Assembly (NCBI RefSeq): GCF_035918015.1
Contig: NZ_CP109132.1
Location: 7,440,001-7,504,000, forward strand
Direction of reading: 5' to 3'
DNA from: Streptomyces sp. NBC_01754
GTDB lineage: Bacteria; Actinomycetota; Actinomycetes; Streptomycetales; Streptomycetaceae
Length of the DNA stretch: 64,000 nucleotides
Within the stretch, counting starts at the first letter, position 1, and every line of letters begins with the position of its first letter. Of the stretch, positions 8,447 through 15,743 are shown one piece after another. A program made the position numbers and the translations under genes. A model generated the notes under the pieces. It worked only from the letters and a program-made list of their open reading frames with translations, ran no database searches and was not told the DNA's origin.

Positions 8447-8557
8447 GAGGGCGCCGATCGTTTCGGACGGTGCGGTTGCCTGTGCGTTGGTCGTCCAAGG
8501 AAAGACGCCCCGCTTCCCGCGGGGAAATGCAGGTGCAAGGCCTGCCCAGCGCTCCAT
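8447..8557 (+). ncRNA. tRNA-like structured small RNA, unidentified
   Basis: About 110 nt lie between a good promoter and a strong terminator, in a gene-free gap. The ends pair: GGGCGC (8449-8454) with GCGCTC (8549-8554). Three consecutive hairpins resemble the 3' half of a tRNA with a long variable arm: CGTC/GACG (8492-8495 with 8504-8507, 8-nt loop), CCCCGC/GCGGGG (8508-8513 with 8519-8524, 5-nt loop) and GCAGG/CCTGC (8529-8533 with 8541-8545). The last has a 7-nt loop TGCAAGG in the place of a T-loop. No standard 7-nt anticodon loop or clear D-arm is found, and no standard tRNA identity can be given. It may be a degenerate or specialised tRNA, or an unrelated RNA with similar folding. Confidence 0.45.
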
Positions 8558-8597
8558 GAGAAGCCCCGTTCCCGCTGTACCAGGAACGGGGCTTCTC
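8558..8597. terminator. strong bidirectional terminator hairpin
   Basis: A perfect 15-bp inverted repeat (8558-8572 with 8583-8597) with a 10-nt loop. It ends the small RNA on the plus strand and lies just beyond the stop of the convergent dehydratase gene (8613), so it can serve both. Confidence 0.85.
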
Positions 8598-8612
8598 CAC
8601 GTGGGCCGCCGG

Positions 8613-9650
8613 TCAGGGCTCGGGGCTCTGGCGGACGAGCTGCGCGGGGTCGGTGTTCGCTCCGCAGAGCACGACGGCGACCTTCTCGCCGTCGGCGGGA
8701 CGGTAGCTGCCGGACGGCGTGGCGGGCCGGACGGGTACCTGCGGCGGAGCCGTGAGGGCGGCCAGCGCGGTCGCCGCCCCGTGTTCGACGGCGATACGGC
8801 GGTGGTCCCACAGGGTCTGGCGGGCACGGACGATCTCGCTGTCCGGCACGAGCACGGAGTGCGCTTCGCTCTCCTGGGCGGCATACAGGGCCATGGCGGA
8901 CGCGCGGCGGGCACCGAGGGAGTCGGCGGCGATCGAGTCGACCGGGACATCGACGGGGCGGCCGGCCTCGATGGTGGCGTTCAGCGCGCGGCAGTTCTCC
9001 GGCTCCACCGCGACGACGCGTACACCGTGGTGCTGGGCGGCGGTGGCGATACCGGCGAACAGGCCACCGCCGCCGACGGCGACCACCACGGTGTCCAGAC
9101 CCGGGATCTGCCGGCGGATCTCCTCCAGCAGCGTGCCCGCCCCGGCGGCGATCAGCGGGTGGTCGTAGGCGTGGGAGGCAAGCGCGCCGGTCGCGGCCGT
9201 GAAGTCCTCGCACGCCGCGAGAGCCTGCGCGTACTGCGTGCCGGTCAGCCGGACGTCGGCACCGTAGGAGCGGAGCCTGGTGACCTTCACGGCCGGGGCG
9301 GTGGCCGGCAGGAACACCGTGGCGGTGATGCCCTGCTGCCGGGCCGCCCACGCGCACGCGAGCCCGGCATTGCCACCGGAGGCGATACTCACCCCGGCGT
9401 CCGGGAGGGTGCCGGCCTCGCGGTGGGCCTGGATGAAGTTCTGGGCGCCGCGGGCCTTGAAGGAGCCGGTGTGCTGCATGTACTCCAGCGCCAGCCACAC
9501 CTCGCAGGGCGCTTCGGGGCGGTCCTCCAGGGGACCACGGGGAGCGGTGCGGATCGCCCCGGCGTCGACCGGGGCGAGGGAGACGGGGCGGACACGCCCC
9601 GAGATCCGGTCGACGGCCTGCTCGATGTCCCCGTAGGTGAGGCGGTGCAT
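8613..9650 (-). CDS. PLP-dependent serine/threonine dehydratase-like enzyme
   Basis: A predicted cytoplasmic fold-type II PLP enzyme of 345 residues. The Schiff-base Lys65 is in TGSFKARGA, the substrate loop is ASGGNAG near residue 91, and the phosphate-binding loop is VGGGGLFAG near residue 193. These match threonine/serine ammonia-lyases, which deaminate threonine to 2-oxobutyrate or serine to pyruvate. There is no C-terminal ACT regulatory domain, so it is of the catabolic or short type rather than the feedback-regulated IlvA. A racemase or other beta-eliminating relative cannot be excluded. The start is ATG at 9650 behind GAGGGAG. It stands alone, with a convergent small RNA at its 3' end and a degenerate region upstream. 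Confidence 0.85.
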   Translation of the reverse strand: MHRLTYGDIEQAVDRISGRVRPVSLAPVDAGAIRTAPRGPLEDRPEAPCEVWLALEYMQHTGSFKARGAQNFIQAHREAGTLPDAGVSIASGGNAGLACAWAARQQGITATVFLPATAPAVKVTRLRSYGADVRLTGTQYAQALAACEDFTAATGALASHAYDHPLIAAGAGTLLEEIRRQIPGLDTVVVAVGGGGLFAGIATAAQHHGVRVVAVEPENCRALNATIEAGRPVDVPVDSIAADSLGARRASAMALYAAQESEAHSVLVPDSEIVRARQTLWDHRRIAVEHGAATALAALTAPPQVPVRPATPSGSYRPADGEKVAVVLCGANTDPAQLVRQSPEP

Positions 9651-9690
9651 GGAGTACTCCCTCGGCTGTGCGGTGTCAGGACCGGGCGAT

Positions 9691-9720
9691 GAGCCGGCCC
9701 GGTGGTCGAGCCGGCCCGGT
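9691..9720. repeat. short tandem direct repeat upstream of the dehydratase gene
   Basis: The 13-mer GAGCCGGCCCGGT occurs at 9691-9703 and again at 9708-9720, a 17-bp period, 41-70 bp upstream of the dehydratase start. It could be a regulator site or chance in GC-rich DNA. Confidence 0.35.
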
Positions 9721-9882
9721 CAGCCGGCAAACGGCCTGTTCGTCCCGGGCCTCGGTGTGAGCCGGGCGACAGGACCCGGTGTCGGTCTGGATGACCGCGC
9801 CGTCGATACTGCCGGACCGGGCGGCCGGGTGATCCGGGCACCCTCCCCACACCGGCCGGATCTACCGGGGCTCTCACGGAAA

Positions 9883-9904
9883 GCCCCGGCGTCCACGCCG
9901 GGGC
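9883..9904 (-). terminator. hairpin at the 3' side of the gene remnant
   Basis: A perfect 9-bp stem (9883-9891 with 9896-9904) closes a TCCA tetraloop, just downstream (minus strand) of the remnant at 9945-10136. An overlapping alternative hairpin (9865-9872 with 9882-9889) would exclude it. It is probably the former terminator of the decayed gene. Confidence 0.5.
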
Positions 9905-9944
9905 GGACTTCACGGGCGATCACTACCCTCGCCCGCGACCCGCG

Positions 9945-10136
9945 CGCCGTGAGGAACTTCCGGGTGAACGTGCCCATGAAGACGTCGCCGGCCAGCTCCT
10001 CCACGAACGGGGCACCCAGGTCGCACCGGCGCTCGAGAACGCCGAACTCGCGGACCAACGGGTTGGGCAGGAGCGTACCCGGGAAGGCCTGCACGGTCGG
10101 CTCACCCAACTGCCGCAGCACGGCGAACCTCGACGA
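9945..10136 (-). pseudogene. internal fragment of a degraded protein-coding gene
   Basis: One minus-strand reading frame shows about 64 residues of protein-like sequence, including FPGTLLPNPLVREFGVLERR and FVEELAGDVFMGTFTRKFL. The residues before and after it in the same frame are Arg/Pro/Ser-rich filler. The fragment has no credible start and its C-terminus dissolves, so it looks like the remnant of a larger gene broken by indels. I do not recognise the function with confidence. The whole stretch 9651-10225 otherwise holds only the small direct repeat and the hairpins listed separately. Confidence 0.45.
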
Positions 10137-10225
10137 CACTCCCGCACGGCTCCGACTCGACCGCGCTCTGGACCGCCTGGACGTCATCTTTCGCGGAACG
10201 ACCGCCCGCAGCGACGAGACCCAGT

Positions 10226-10777
10226 GTGACTGCCACTGGGGCAGAGAAGAAGAACTCGCGCAATTGCAAGGTCCCGGACGTGCTGCTCGGCCCGGACCTT
10301 CTGCGTCGCACCTGGGATGCCCCCGACTGGAAGGACCACGGCGCGGTGCTGCGCCGTTTTCTGCCTCGATTCGCCAGGGCACTGGTCAGTGGCCTCGTGG
10401 AGCCCGTGTCCGGCATGGACGAGGTGGGACGTTCGTTCGTCCGCGGCCACCGGCGGCAGTGGCCCGCGCACCGGAGCGCGGCGGTATGGGAGTTCCTGCA
10501 TGCCTGGTGGGCTCACACCCTCACGGAACCGGATCCCGCCGTCCCCACGCACGAGGTCCTCGCGTTGTGCACGGAGGCATCCGCCACGTTCAGCCCGTGG
10601 CTCGACACCTGGGAGGAACTCGGACACCGCGTTGCCGGCCGGCACCTGGCCGAAGCGGCTGCCCACTGGGAGCACGACCTGTTGGGCGATCAGGAACTGC
10701 TTCACCGGATACGGCTCGTCGGACTCACCGGCCCCGCCCGGTGGGAGGACCCGCACCGGCCCCACCACCGCTGTTGA
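10226..10777 (+). CDS. hypothetical protein
   Basis: A predicted protein of 183 residues of unknown function, starting at GTG with a poor ribosome-binding site. The middle looks like a genuine folded helical protein, with hydrophobic and Trp-rich stretches such as RRFLPRFARALV and AAVWEFLHAWWAHTL. There is no signal peptide or membrane segment. The last ~25 residues (after HDLLGDQELL) become Arg/His/Pro-rich, which suggests that the original C-terminus was lost by a frameshift or truncation. The upstream neighbour is also decayed (9945-10136), so this interval appears to be a region of gene loss. It may itself be a pseudogene. Confidence 0.5.
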   Translation: MTATGAEKKNSRNCKVPDVLLGPDLLRRTWDAPDWKDHGAVLRRFLPRFARALVSGLVEPVSGMDEVGRSFVRGHRRQWPAHRSAAVWEFLHAWWAHTLTEPDPAVPTHEVLALCTEASATFSPWLDTWEELGHRVAGRHLAEAAAHWEHDLLGDQELLHRIRLVGLTGPARWEDPHRPHHRC

Positions 10778-11017
10778 GCCGGATTCGCGAGTGTCGAGAG
10801 GTACCCGGACGGGCCGCGGTACAAGACCGGCGACAGAGGAATCACGGGGGCCGTCGACAGCAGGTCACAGGCGCATGGTGAACCGACCGTCGGTGGGCTT
10901 CCCGCAACCAGCCGCAGGTGACCAGTCCGACCGGCTTCCCCCGCAGCGGTACCGGCCTGGGCCGGCCGGTTCGCCACCCCTGGAACGTGGAGGATGTCCA
11001 CGTGGTTCCGACCGGCG

Positions 11018-11052
11018 CCCGAACACTTGACCCGGTCCGTACGGTGTTCGGG
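11018..11052. promoter_or_regulatory. inverted repeat overlapping the acetyltransferase start
   Basis: A perfect 9-bp inverted repeat, CCCGAACAC (11018-11026) and GTGTTCGGG (11044-11052), has a 17-nt centre. Its right arm ends on the first base of the GTG start codon of the GNAT gene. The arrangement suits a repressor operator, or an RNA hairpin masking the translation start. Confidence 0.4.
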
Positions 11053-11837
11053 TGAACGACATCCTGATCGACGAACTCCGCACCGCCTATGACGCCCAAC
11101 TCCGTGGTGTCACCCCGCCCGGCGGCGGCGCCCGCATCGAGAAGGACGGCCCGCTGACCCGTGTCGTCGGTTGGCACCGCGGCTTCGTCACGGGCCCACG
11201 CGACCTCGGTGTGCGCGGGGCGGAACTCGACACGCTCATAGCGCGCCAGCGTGACTTCTACGCCGCCCGTGGCGAGGCCGTCGAATGGAAGACCCGCGCC
11301 CATGACCTCCCCGCCGACCTCACCGACCGGCTCACGGCGGCCGGCTTCGTCGCCGAGGACAGCGAGACCGTGCTCGTCGGGCAGTCCGCAGACCTCGCCG
11401 CAGACCCCGTCCTGCCCGACGGCGTGACCCTCCGCCGCGTCACCGCCGGACCAGACCTCCGGCGCATCGCCGCTATGGAGAGCACCGTCTGGGGCGAGAA
11501 CTGGGATCGGCTCGCCGACGACCTGGCCGCCCGGATCGAGAACGCCCCCGAAGACATCGTGGTACTCGTCGCCGAGACACGCACCGAAGTCGTCTGCGCC
11601 GCTTGGCTGGTGTTCAAGGACGGCGTCGACTTCGGCGGCCTCTGGGGCGGCTCAACACTCGAGGAATGGCGCGGACAGGGCATCTACCGGGCCATGGTCG
11701 CCCACCGGGCCCAACTCGCCGCTGCCCGCGACGTCCCCTACGTCTACGTCGACGCCTCAGCCGACAGCGCCCCGATCCTCACCCGCCTCGGCCTGCACAC
11801 GGTCACCACGACGACACCGTATGTCTGGTCGCCCTGA
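11052..11837 (+). CDS. GNAT-family N-acetyltransferase
   Basis: A predicted acetyltransferase of 261 residues. The acetyl-CoA-binding motif A is visible near residue 200 (EEWRGQGIYRAMVAHR), preceded by the strand DFGGLWGGS and followed by VPYVYVDAS and LTRLGLHTV, the usual GNAT motif B region. The first ~120 residues form a non-conserved or degenerate N-terminal half, giving a length typical of double-GNAT-like proteins in actinomycetes. The substrate is unknown; small-molecule, aminoglycoside-like or protein targets are all possible. The gene starts at GTG with no obvious Shine-Dalgarno sequence, so the message may be leaderless. A perfect inverted repeat abuts the start. It is convergent with the MerR/HEAT operon. 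Confidence 0.85.
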   Translation: MNDILIDELRTAYDAQLRGVTPPGGGARIEKDGPLTRVVGWHRGFVTGPRDLGVRGAELDTLIARQRDFYAARGEAVEWKTRAHDLPADLTDRLTAAGFVAEDSETVLVGQSADLAADPVLPDGVTLRRVTAGPDLRRIAAMESTVWGENWDRLADDLAARIENAPEDIVVLVAETRTEVVCAAWLVFKDGVDFGGLWGGSTLEEWRGQGIYRAMVAHRAQLAAARDVPYVYVDASADSAPILTRLGLHTVTTTTPYVWSP

Positions 11838-12000
11838 GCCCAGCCGGCCTGGCTCTCATCGAGACCGGCCACCGCCCCCGCCCCGCACGCACCGCGCACG
11901 CCGGAGGTACGGCTCCCGTCACGGAGCGCCGGTCGTGCAGCCTGGACCTTCCACCGACCGGGGTCCTTCGAGGTCGCGTACGCACCCTGGGAGAGATCCG

Positions 12001-13005
12001 TCACCGTGTGTCGCGAAGCTGGAGAAGGTACGCCGCGGTCAGCGCGACGGCACGCTCCCCGTCATGCGACAGCTCCACGAGGGCATGCGAGGCCGTCGCC
12101 CCCGGGATGCCCGCCAACGCCTGGGTCAGCCGTCCGCGCGCAGGCGCCCCGGTGGTGCCGTGGGCGATCCGGTCGACGAGCCCGGTCGCGATCCGGTCCG
12201 CCGTCGCCTCGTCACTGGACAGCACGCTCAGCGCATCGGCCGCATCGGTGTCGTTCCTTCCCTCCACGATCATGTCGATGAGCGTCGGAACCACATCGAC
12301 CACTCCACGCGTCCCGAGAGCCAAAGCCGCGTATCCGCGGACCACGACGTCGGGATTCACGAGAGCCTCCCGCAGCTGCGCGGTGGCCTCGTCACCGGGC
12401 AGCTCGGCGAGGCACTGAACGGCACGTTCCCGTACCGCGGCCACCGGTGAGCCGAGGCCCTCCGCCAGCAGTTCCGGGCCACCGTCGCCCGATCGCGCCA
12501 GCGCCCACCGAAGGGCCCCCGCGACGGTCGGCTCCGCCTCACCAAGTGCCGCCTCGACCAGGGCCTCCACCGGAACCACGACCTCGTCGGCCGAGGAAAG
12601 AGCCGCCCGCTGGCGCGCGTTGGCGCTCTTGGACCCCAACGCCTGGAGGAGCGCGACGACCTGGAGGACGTCCTCCCAGCCGGCGGGGTCCGTGGCATCG
12701 ATCCGGCGCAGCCGCGTGAGCAGCTCACTCTCCGCCGCGATGCGTTCGCGCGTCCGACGGACGAGGTCGCCGACGAGAGCGGAAGGCGTGAAGCCGGGAT
12801 CTTCGAGCGCGCGCCCGATCTCACGCAGCGACAGCCCCAGCGACCGCAGGCTCTCGATATGGAAGATCCGCCGGAGGTCCTTCCCGGAGTACTCCCGATA
12901 ACCGGAGCCCGTACGACCCGAAGGCCGCACCAGGCCGAGCGACTCGTAATGCCTGAGCATGCGGGCACTGACCCCGGACCGTCGTGCCACCTCACCGATC
13001 AACAC
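12001..13005 (-). CDS. MerR-family regulator fused to HEAT-like repeats
   Basis: A predicted transcription regulator of 334 residues. Residues 1-70 form a MerR winged helix (IGEVARRSGVSARMLRHYE, then GYREYS, then LRSLGLSLREI), followed by a dimerisation helix to about 125. The remainder (about 130-334) is a series of ~30-residue helical pairs of HEAT/armadillo character (for example VRERAVQCLAELPGDEATAQL and VRGYAALALG), in place of a small ligand-binding domain. It starts with GTG at 13005, 3 nt after the stop of the upstream HEAT gene, with a GGAGGGAGGA ribosome-binding site inside that gene's end, so the two are co-transcribed and probably coupled. It probably regulates its own operon through the dyad at 13709-13731; this is inferred. 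The HEAT part may bind a protein partner rather than a small molecule. Confidence 0.88.
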   Translation of the reverse strand: MLIGEVARRSGVSARMLRHYESLGLVRPSGRTGSGYREYSGKDLRRIFHIESLRSLGLSLREIGRALEDPGFTPSALVGDLVRRTRERIAAESELLTRLRRIDATDPAGWEDVLQVVALLQALGSKSANARQRAALSSADEVVVPVEALVEAALGEAEPTVAGALRWALARSGDGGPELLAEGLGSPVAAVRERAVQCLAELPGDEATAQLREALVNPDVVVRGYAALALGTRGVVDVVPTLIDMIVEGRNDTDAADALSVLSSDEATADRIATGLVDRIAHGTTGAPARGRLTQALAGIPGATASHALVELSHDGERAVALTAAYLLQLRDTR

Positions 13006-13008
13006 GCC

Positions 13009-13680
13009 CTATCCTCCCTCCTGACCGGACCCGCCGAGGGCCACGACGCGCTTGGCCTCCTCGATCGCGCACTCGAATCCGGCGTCCGGCTCACGAAGCA
13101 ACCGTTGGGTGGCGAGCGCGTGCGCGCACACCCGCGGGTCGGACGCCGTCGTCGCAGCACGCAGAACCGGCACAATCACTTCACCCAGCGTGACCAGCGC
13201 CCGGCTGAGACTCAGCTGCGTCTCCCGCCCACCGCGCCCGAGCTGCGTCGCCAACACCGTGGCCAACGCGGACGCCTCACCTTCCGGCACGAGCACGACC
13301 GCGGCCCGCCAGGCACTCCGCGCCACCTCGTCGTCGGCGTCGGACAGCAGCGCTCGTGTGATCGACGGCCACGCCTGCCGGTCCCCGATCTTGGACAGCG
13401 TGTGCAGCGCCTGGCTCCGTGCCTGCGCACGCTCCGAGCGGACTTCACGGAGCAGCTCGGGAAGCGTCAGGGACACCGGGTGACGGGTGAGCGCCCACGT
13501 CAGCATGTCGCGGACGAAGAACTCGGGCTCGGCCGCGCAGCGCTCGACGAGCTTGCCGACGAAGCCCGGGTCAGGCGTCGTACCGACCGCCAGAGCCGCC
13601 CGCAGCCGCACGGACGAACGGCTGTCCTCCAACGCCCGGAGCGCTCGTACCGTGTCCGTGTCCTGTCCCGTGACCGCCAT
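13009..13680 (-). CDS. HEAT-repeat protein
   Basis: A predicted all-helical protein of 223 residues made of HEAT-type repeats (for example VRLRAALAVGTTPDPGFV, RSQALHTLSKIGDRQAWP and VARSAWRAAVVLVPEGEA). Such proteins act as binding scaffolds. There is no catalytic motif, signal peptide or membrane segment. The ATG at 13680 is preferred, because GAGGAGG sits 8 nt before it; a GTG three codons upstream overlaps that ribosome-binding site. The gene is the first of a two-gene operon with the MerR-HEAT regulator, 3 nt apart. The two share the repeat type, so they may have arisen by fusion and duplication or may interact. Confidence 0.75.
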   Translation of the reverse strand: MAVTGQDTDTVRALRALEDSRSSVRLRAALAVGTTPDPGFVGKLVERCAAEPEFFVRDMLTWALTRHPVSLTLPELLREVRSERAQARSQALHTLSKIGDRQAWPSITRALLSDADDEVARSAWRAAVVLVPEGEASALATVLATQLGRGGRETQLSLSRALVTLGEVIVPVLRAATTASDPRVCAHALATQRLLREPDAGFECAIEEAKRVVALGGSGQEGG

Positions 13681-13708
13681 CGAGACCACCTCCTCGGCAA
13701 GCAGTCAA

Positions 13709-13731
13709 GACCCTGCCACCATGTCAAGGTC
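13709..13731 (-). promoter_or_regulatory. MerR-type operator in front of the HEAT/MerR operon
   Basis: Read on the coding strand, GACCTTG and CAGGGTC form a dyad (6 of 7 positions matched) separated by 9 nt. The centre lies about 40 bp upstream of the HEAT gene start. Its size and position within a TTGAC-containing promoter region match MerR-family operators. Autoregulation by the downstream MerR protein is the simplest reading. Confidence 0.5.
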
Positions 13732-13935
13732 AAACAGAGCCCGCCACCAGCCACCAGCCGCCTGCCGGGCGCGCCCTCGAGCACCTGTGCATCGTGAAGC
13801 CGCCGGCCAGGTGGCCGGTGTGCGCGGGGAGGGGGAGTACTCGTAGCGGCCACGGGCGCATGACGTAAGCCGCACGGGCCTTCGCGCGGAGTCTGCGGTA
13901 GCCGCCCCACGCACTCCCTCAGCCGACCCCGCCCC

Positions 13936-15594
13936 CTACAACGGGATGTTGCTGTGTTTGCGGGGCGGCAGCGTCACCCGCTTGTTACGCAGCGCCTTGA
14001 GTGCGCGCAGCACGGTCAGCCGGGTCTCCGACGGCAGGATGACGTCATCAAGGCTGCCGCGTTCGGCCGCCATGTAGGGGGTCAGCACCGTCTCCTCGTA
14101 CTGCTCGATCAGCTCCTCGCGCAGCTCGCCGGCATCGTCGGCGGCACCGAGTTCACGATGGCACAGCATGTCGACGGCGCTGGCGGCACCCATCACCCCG
14201 ATCCATGCGGTGGGCCAGGCGAAGCACATGTCGGCGCCGAGCTCCTTGGAGCCCATCACCGCGTACCCGCCACCGAACGCCTTCCGGACGATGACGGTCA
14301 CCTTCGGCACCGTCGCCTCGATGTAGGCGAAGCCGAGCTTGGCACCGCGCCGGATGATGCCCTGGTGCTCCTGGACGGTACCGGGCAGAAAACCGGGGAC
14401 GTCCACCAACGTCACGACGGGGATGTTGAACGTGTCGCAGAACCGTATGAACCGCGCGCCCTTCTCGGCCGCCGCGATGTCGAGAGCTCCGGCCAGATGC
14501 CGCGGCTGGTTGGCCACCACACCGACGGTGTGCCCCTCGATCCGGCCGAAGCCGCAGATGATGTTCGGCGCGAAGCCCGGGTGCACCTCCAGCAGATCAC
14601 CGTCGTCGACCACCCGCGCGATCACCTCGGCCATGTCGAACGCCTCGCGCTGCGCATCGGGCAGCACCGAGTCGAGTCCGAGGTCGTCGGGGGTGACGTC
14701 CGGGACCGCCGTGCTCTCGTACACCGGTGCTTCGCCGAGGTTGTTGGGCGGCAGGAACGACAGCAGGTCCCGTACGTAGTCGAGGGCCTCGGCCTCGTTG
14801 TCCGCCATGTAGTGCGCGTTTCCGGCGACCGTGGCGTGCATCCGCGCGCCCCCGAGGTCCTCCATGCGGACCTTCTCGCCCGTGACCTTCCGGATGACGT
14901 CCGGGCCGGTGACGAACATGTGCGAGGTCCGGTCGACCATCACGACGAAGTCGGTGAAGGCCGGCACGTAGACGGCGCCGCCCGCACAGGGTCCCATGAT
15001 CAGCGAGATCTGCGGGATGACACCGGACGCGGCGACCACCTTGCTGGCCACCCGGCCGTACGCGGCCAGCGACAGCACACCCTCGGCGACCCGCGCGCCG
15101 CTGGAGTCGTTGATCGCGATGACCGGACAACCGGTGTGCAGGGCGAGGTCGAGCAGTTTGCCGACCTTCTCGCCGAAGACCTCACCGACGCTGCCGCCCA
15201 GGGCCAGGGCATCCTGGGCGTAGACGCACACCTGACGGCCGTCCACGGTGCCGTAGCCGGTGATGACGCCGTCGCCGCTCGGCCGCGCCGTGTCGGCGGC
15301 GAAGCCGGTCGAGCGGTGGCGGGCGAGCAAGCCGGTCTCCACGAACGAGTCCGGGTCGAGCAGGTACTCCAGGCGGCTGCGGGCCGTCATCCGGCCGAAC
15401 CGGGCGAGACGGCGGACCGTGCGGTCGGGCACGTACCGGGCCGTCTCACGCCGGGCCCGCAGATCGGCGATCTTGTCGGCGGTGGTGCCCGGCATCTTCG
15501 GGGGCACCGGTCTCCCGTCCCAGTTCCCCGTCCGCTGGACGGGGAAGCGCCGTTCCACGGCTGCGTGCGCTTCGAGGTAACCGGGTTCGTCCAT
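13936..15594 (-). CDS. acyl-CoA carboxylase carboxyltransferase (beta) subunit
   Basis: A predicted biotin-dependent carboxyltransferase of 552 residues, the length typical of AccD/PccB proteins. It moves CO2 from carboxybiotin to an acyl-CoA to give a (alkyl)malonyl-CoA. The N-terminal crotonase-like half has the acyl-CoA oxyanion region SSGARVAEG and MGPCAGGAVY; the C-terminal half has the biotin-side counterpart, with DVPGFLPG, RKAFGGGYAVMGSKELGAD and the family-typical ending RKHSNIPL. The ATG at 15594 is preceded by GAGGAGA. No biotin carboxylase/carrier alpha subunit is in the window, so it must borrow one. It diverges from the FabH/ACP/FabF operon across a repeat-rich promoter, which suggests co-regulation and a role in supplying PKS extender units. 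Acetyl-, propionyl- and longer-chain specificity cannot be told apart by eye. Confidence 0.9.
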   Translation of the reverse strand: MDEPGYLEAHAAVERRFPVQRTGNWDGRPVPPKMPGTTADKIADLRARRETARYVPDRTVRRLARFGRMTARSRLEYLLDPDSFVETGLLARHRSTGFAADTARPSGDGVITGYGTVDGRQVCVYAQDALALGGSVGEVFGEKVGKLLDLALHTGCPVIAINDSSGARVAEGVLSLAAYGRVASKVVAASGVIPQISLIMGPCAGGAVYVPAFTDFVVMVDRTSHMFVTGPDVIRKVTGEKVRMEDLGGARMHATVAGNAHYMADNEAEALDYVRDLLSFLPPNNLGEAPVYESTAVPDVTPDDLGLDSVLPDAQREAFDMAEVIARVVDDGDLLEVHPGFAPNIICGFGRIEGHTVGVVANQPRHLAGALDIAAAEKGARFIRFCDTFNIPVVTLVDVPGFLPGTVQEHQGIIRRGAKLGFAYIEATVPKVTVIVRKAFGGGYAVMGSKELGADMCFAWPTAWIGVMGAASAVDMLCHRELGAADDAGELREELIEQYEETVLTPYMAAERGSLDDVILPSETRLTVLRALKALRNKRVTLPPRKHSNIPL

Positions 15595-15644
15595 AGGCGT
15601 CTCCTCGCTCACACGATCATGCTCGCGCACCCCAACGCCCAGGC

Positions 15645-15722
15645 TCTGACCAGCTGCTGAAAAACCGCTGAAAGGACACTGAAAGCGGCCGGGTGTCAGA
15701 GATCCGTCAGCCGACTTTCAGC
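15645..15722. promoter_or_regulatory. phased heptamer arrays, probable SARP-activator site, divergent promoter
   Basis: Seven heptamers with a TCAG core are spaced exactly 11 bp apart in two outward-facing arrays. Facing left (minus strand): TTTCAGT (15678-15684), TTTCAGC (15667-15673), TTTCAGC (15656-15662) and GGTCAGA (15645-15651). Facing right: TGTCAGA (15694-15700), CGTCAGC (15705-15711) and TTTCAGC (15716-15722). The inner six are mirror-symmetric about 15689. Direct heptamers at 11-bp pitch just upstream of a -10 are the hallmark of SARP-family (OmpR-like) activators of antibiotic clusters. A -10-like ACATTC/CATTCT follows the right array by 8-9 bp and places transcription at or near the FabH-like ATG. 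No SARP gene is in the window. Confidence 0.65.
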
Positions 15723-15743
15723 GCCCGCTGACATTCTTGGCGC

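Noticed and set aside
8447..8557. A selenocysteine or standard serine/leucine tRNA
   Set aside because: There is a long variable-like arm, but no 7-nt anticodon loop, no TCA anticodon, no convincing D-arm, and the acceptor pairing has mismatches. Kept only as a tRNA-like RNA.
15595..15630. A 12-residue N-terminal extension of the carboxylase beta subunit
   Set aside because: The ATG at 15594 has GAGGAGA at the right distance; the extension would place its start before that site and runs towards the divergent promoter.
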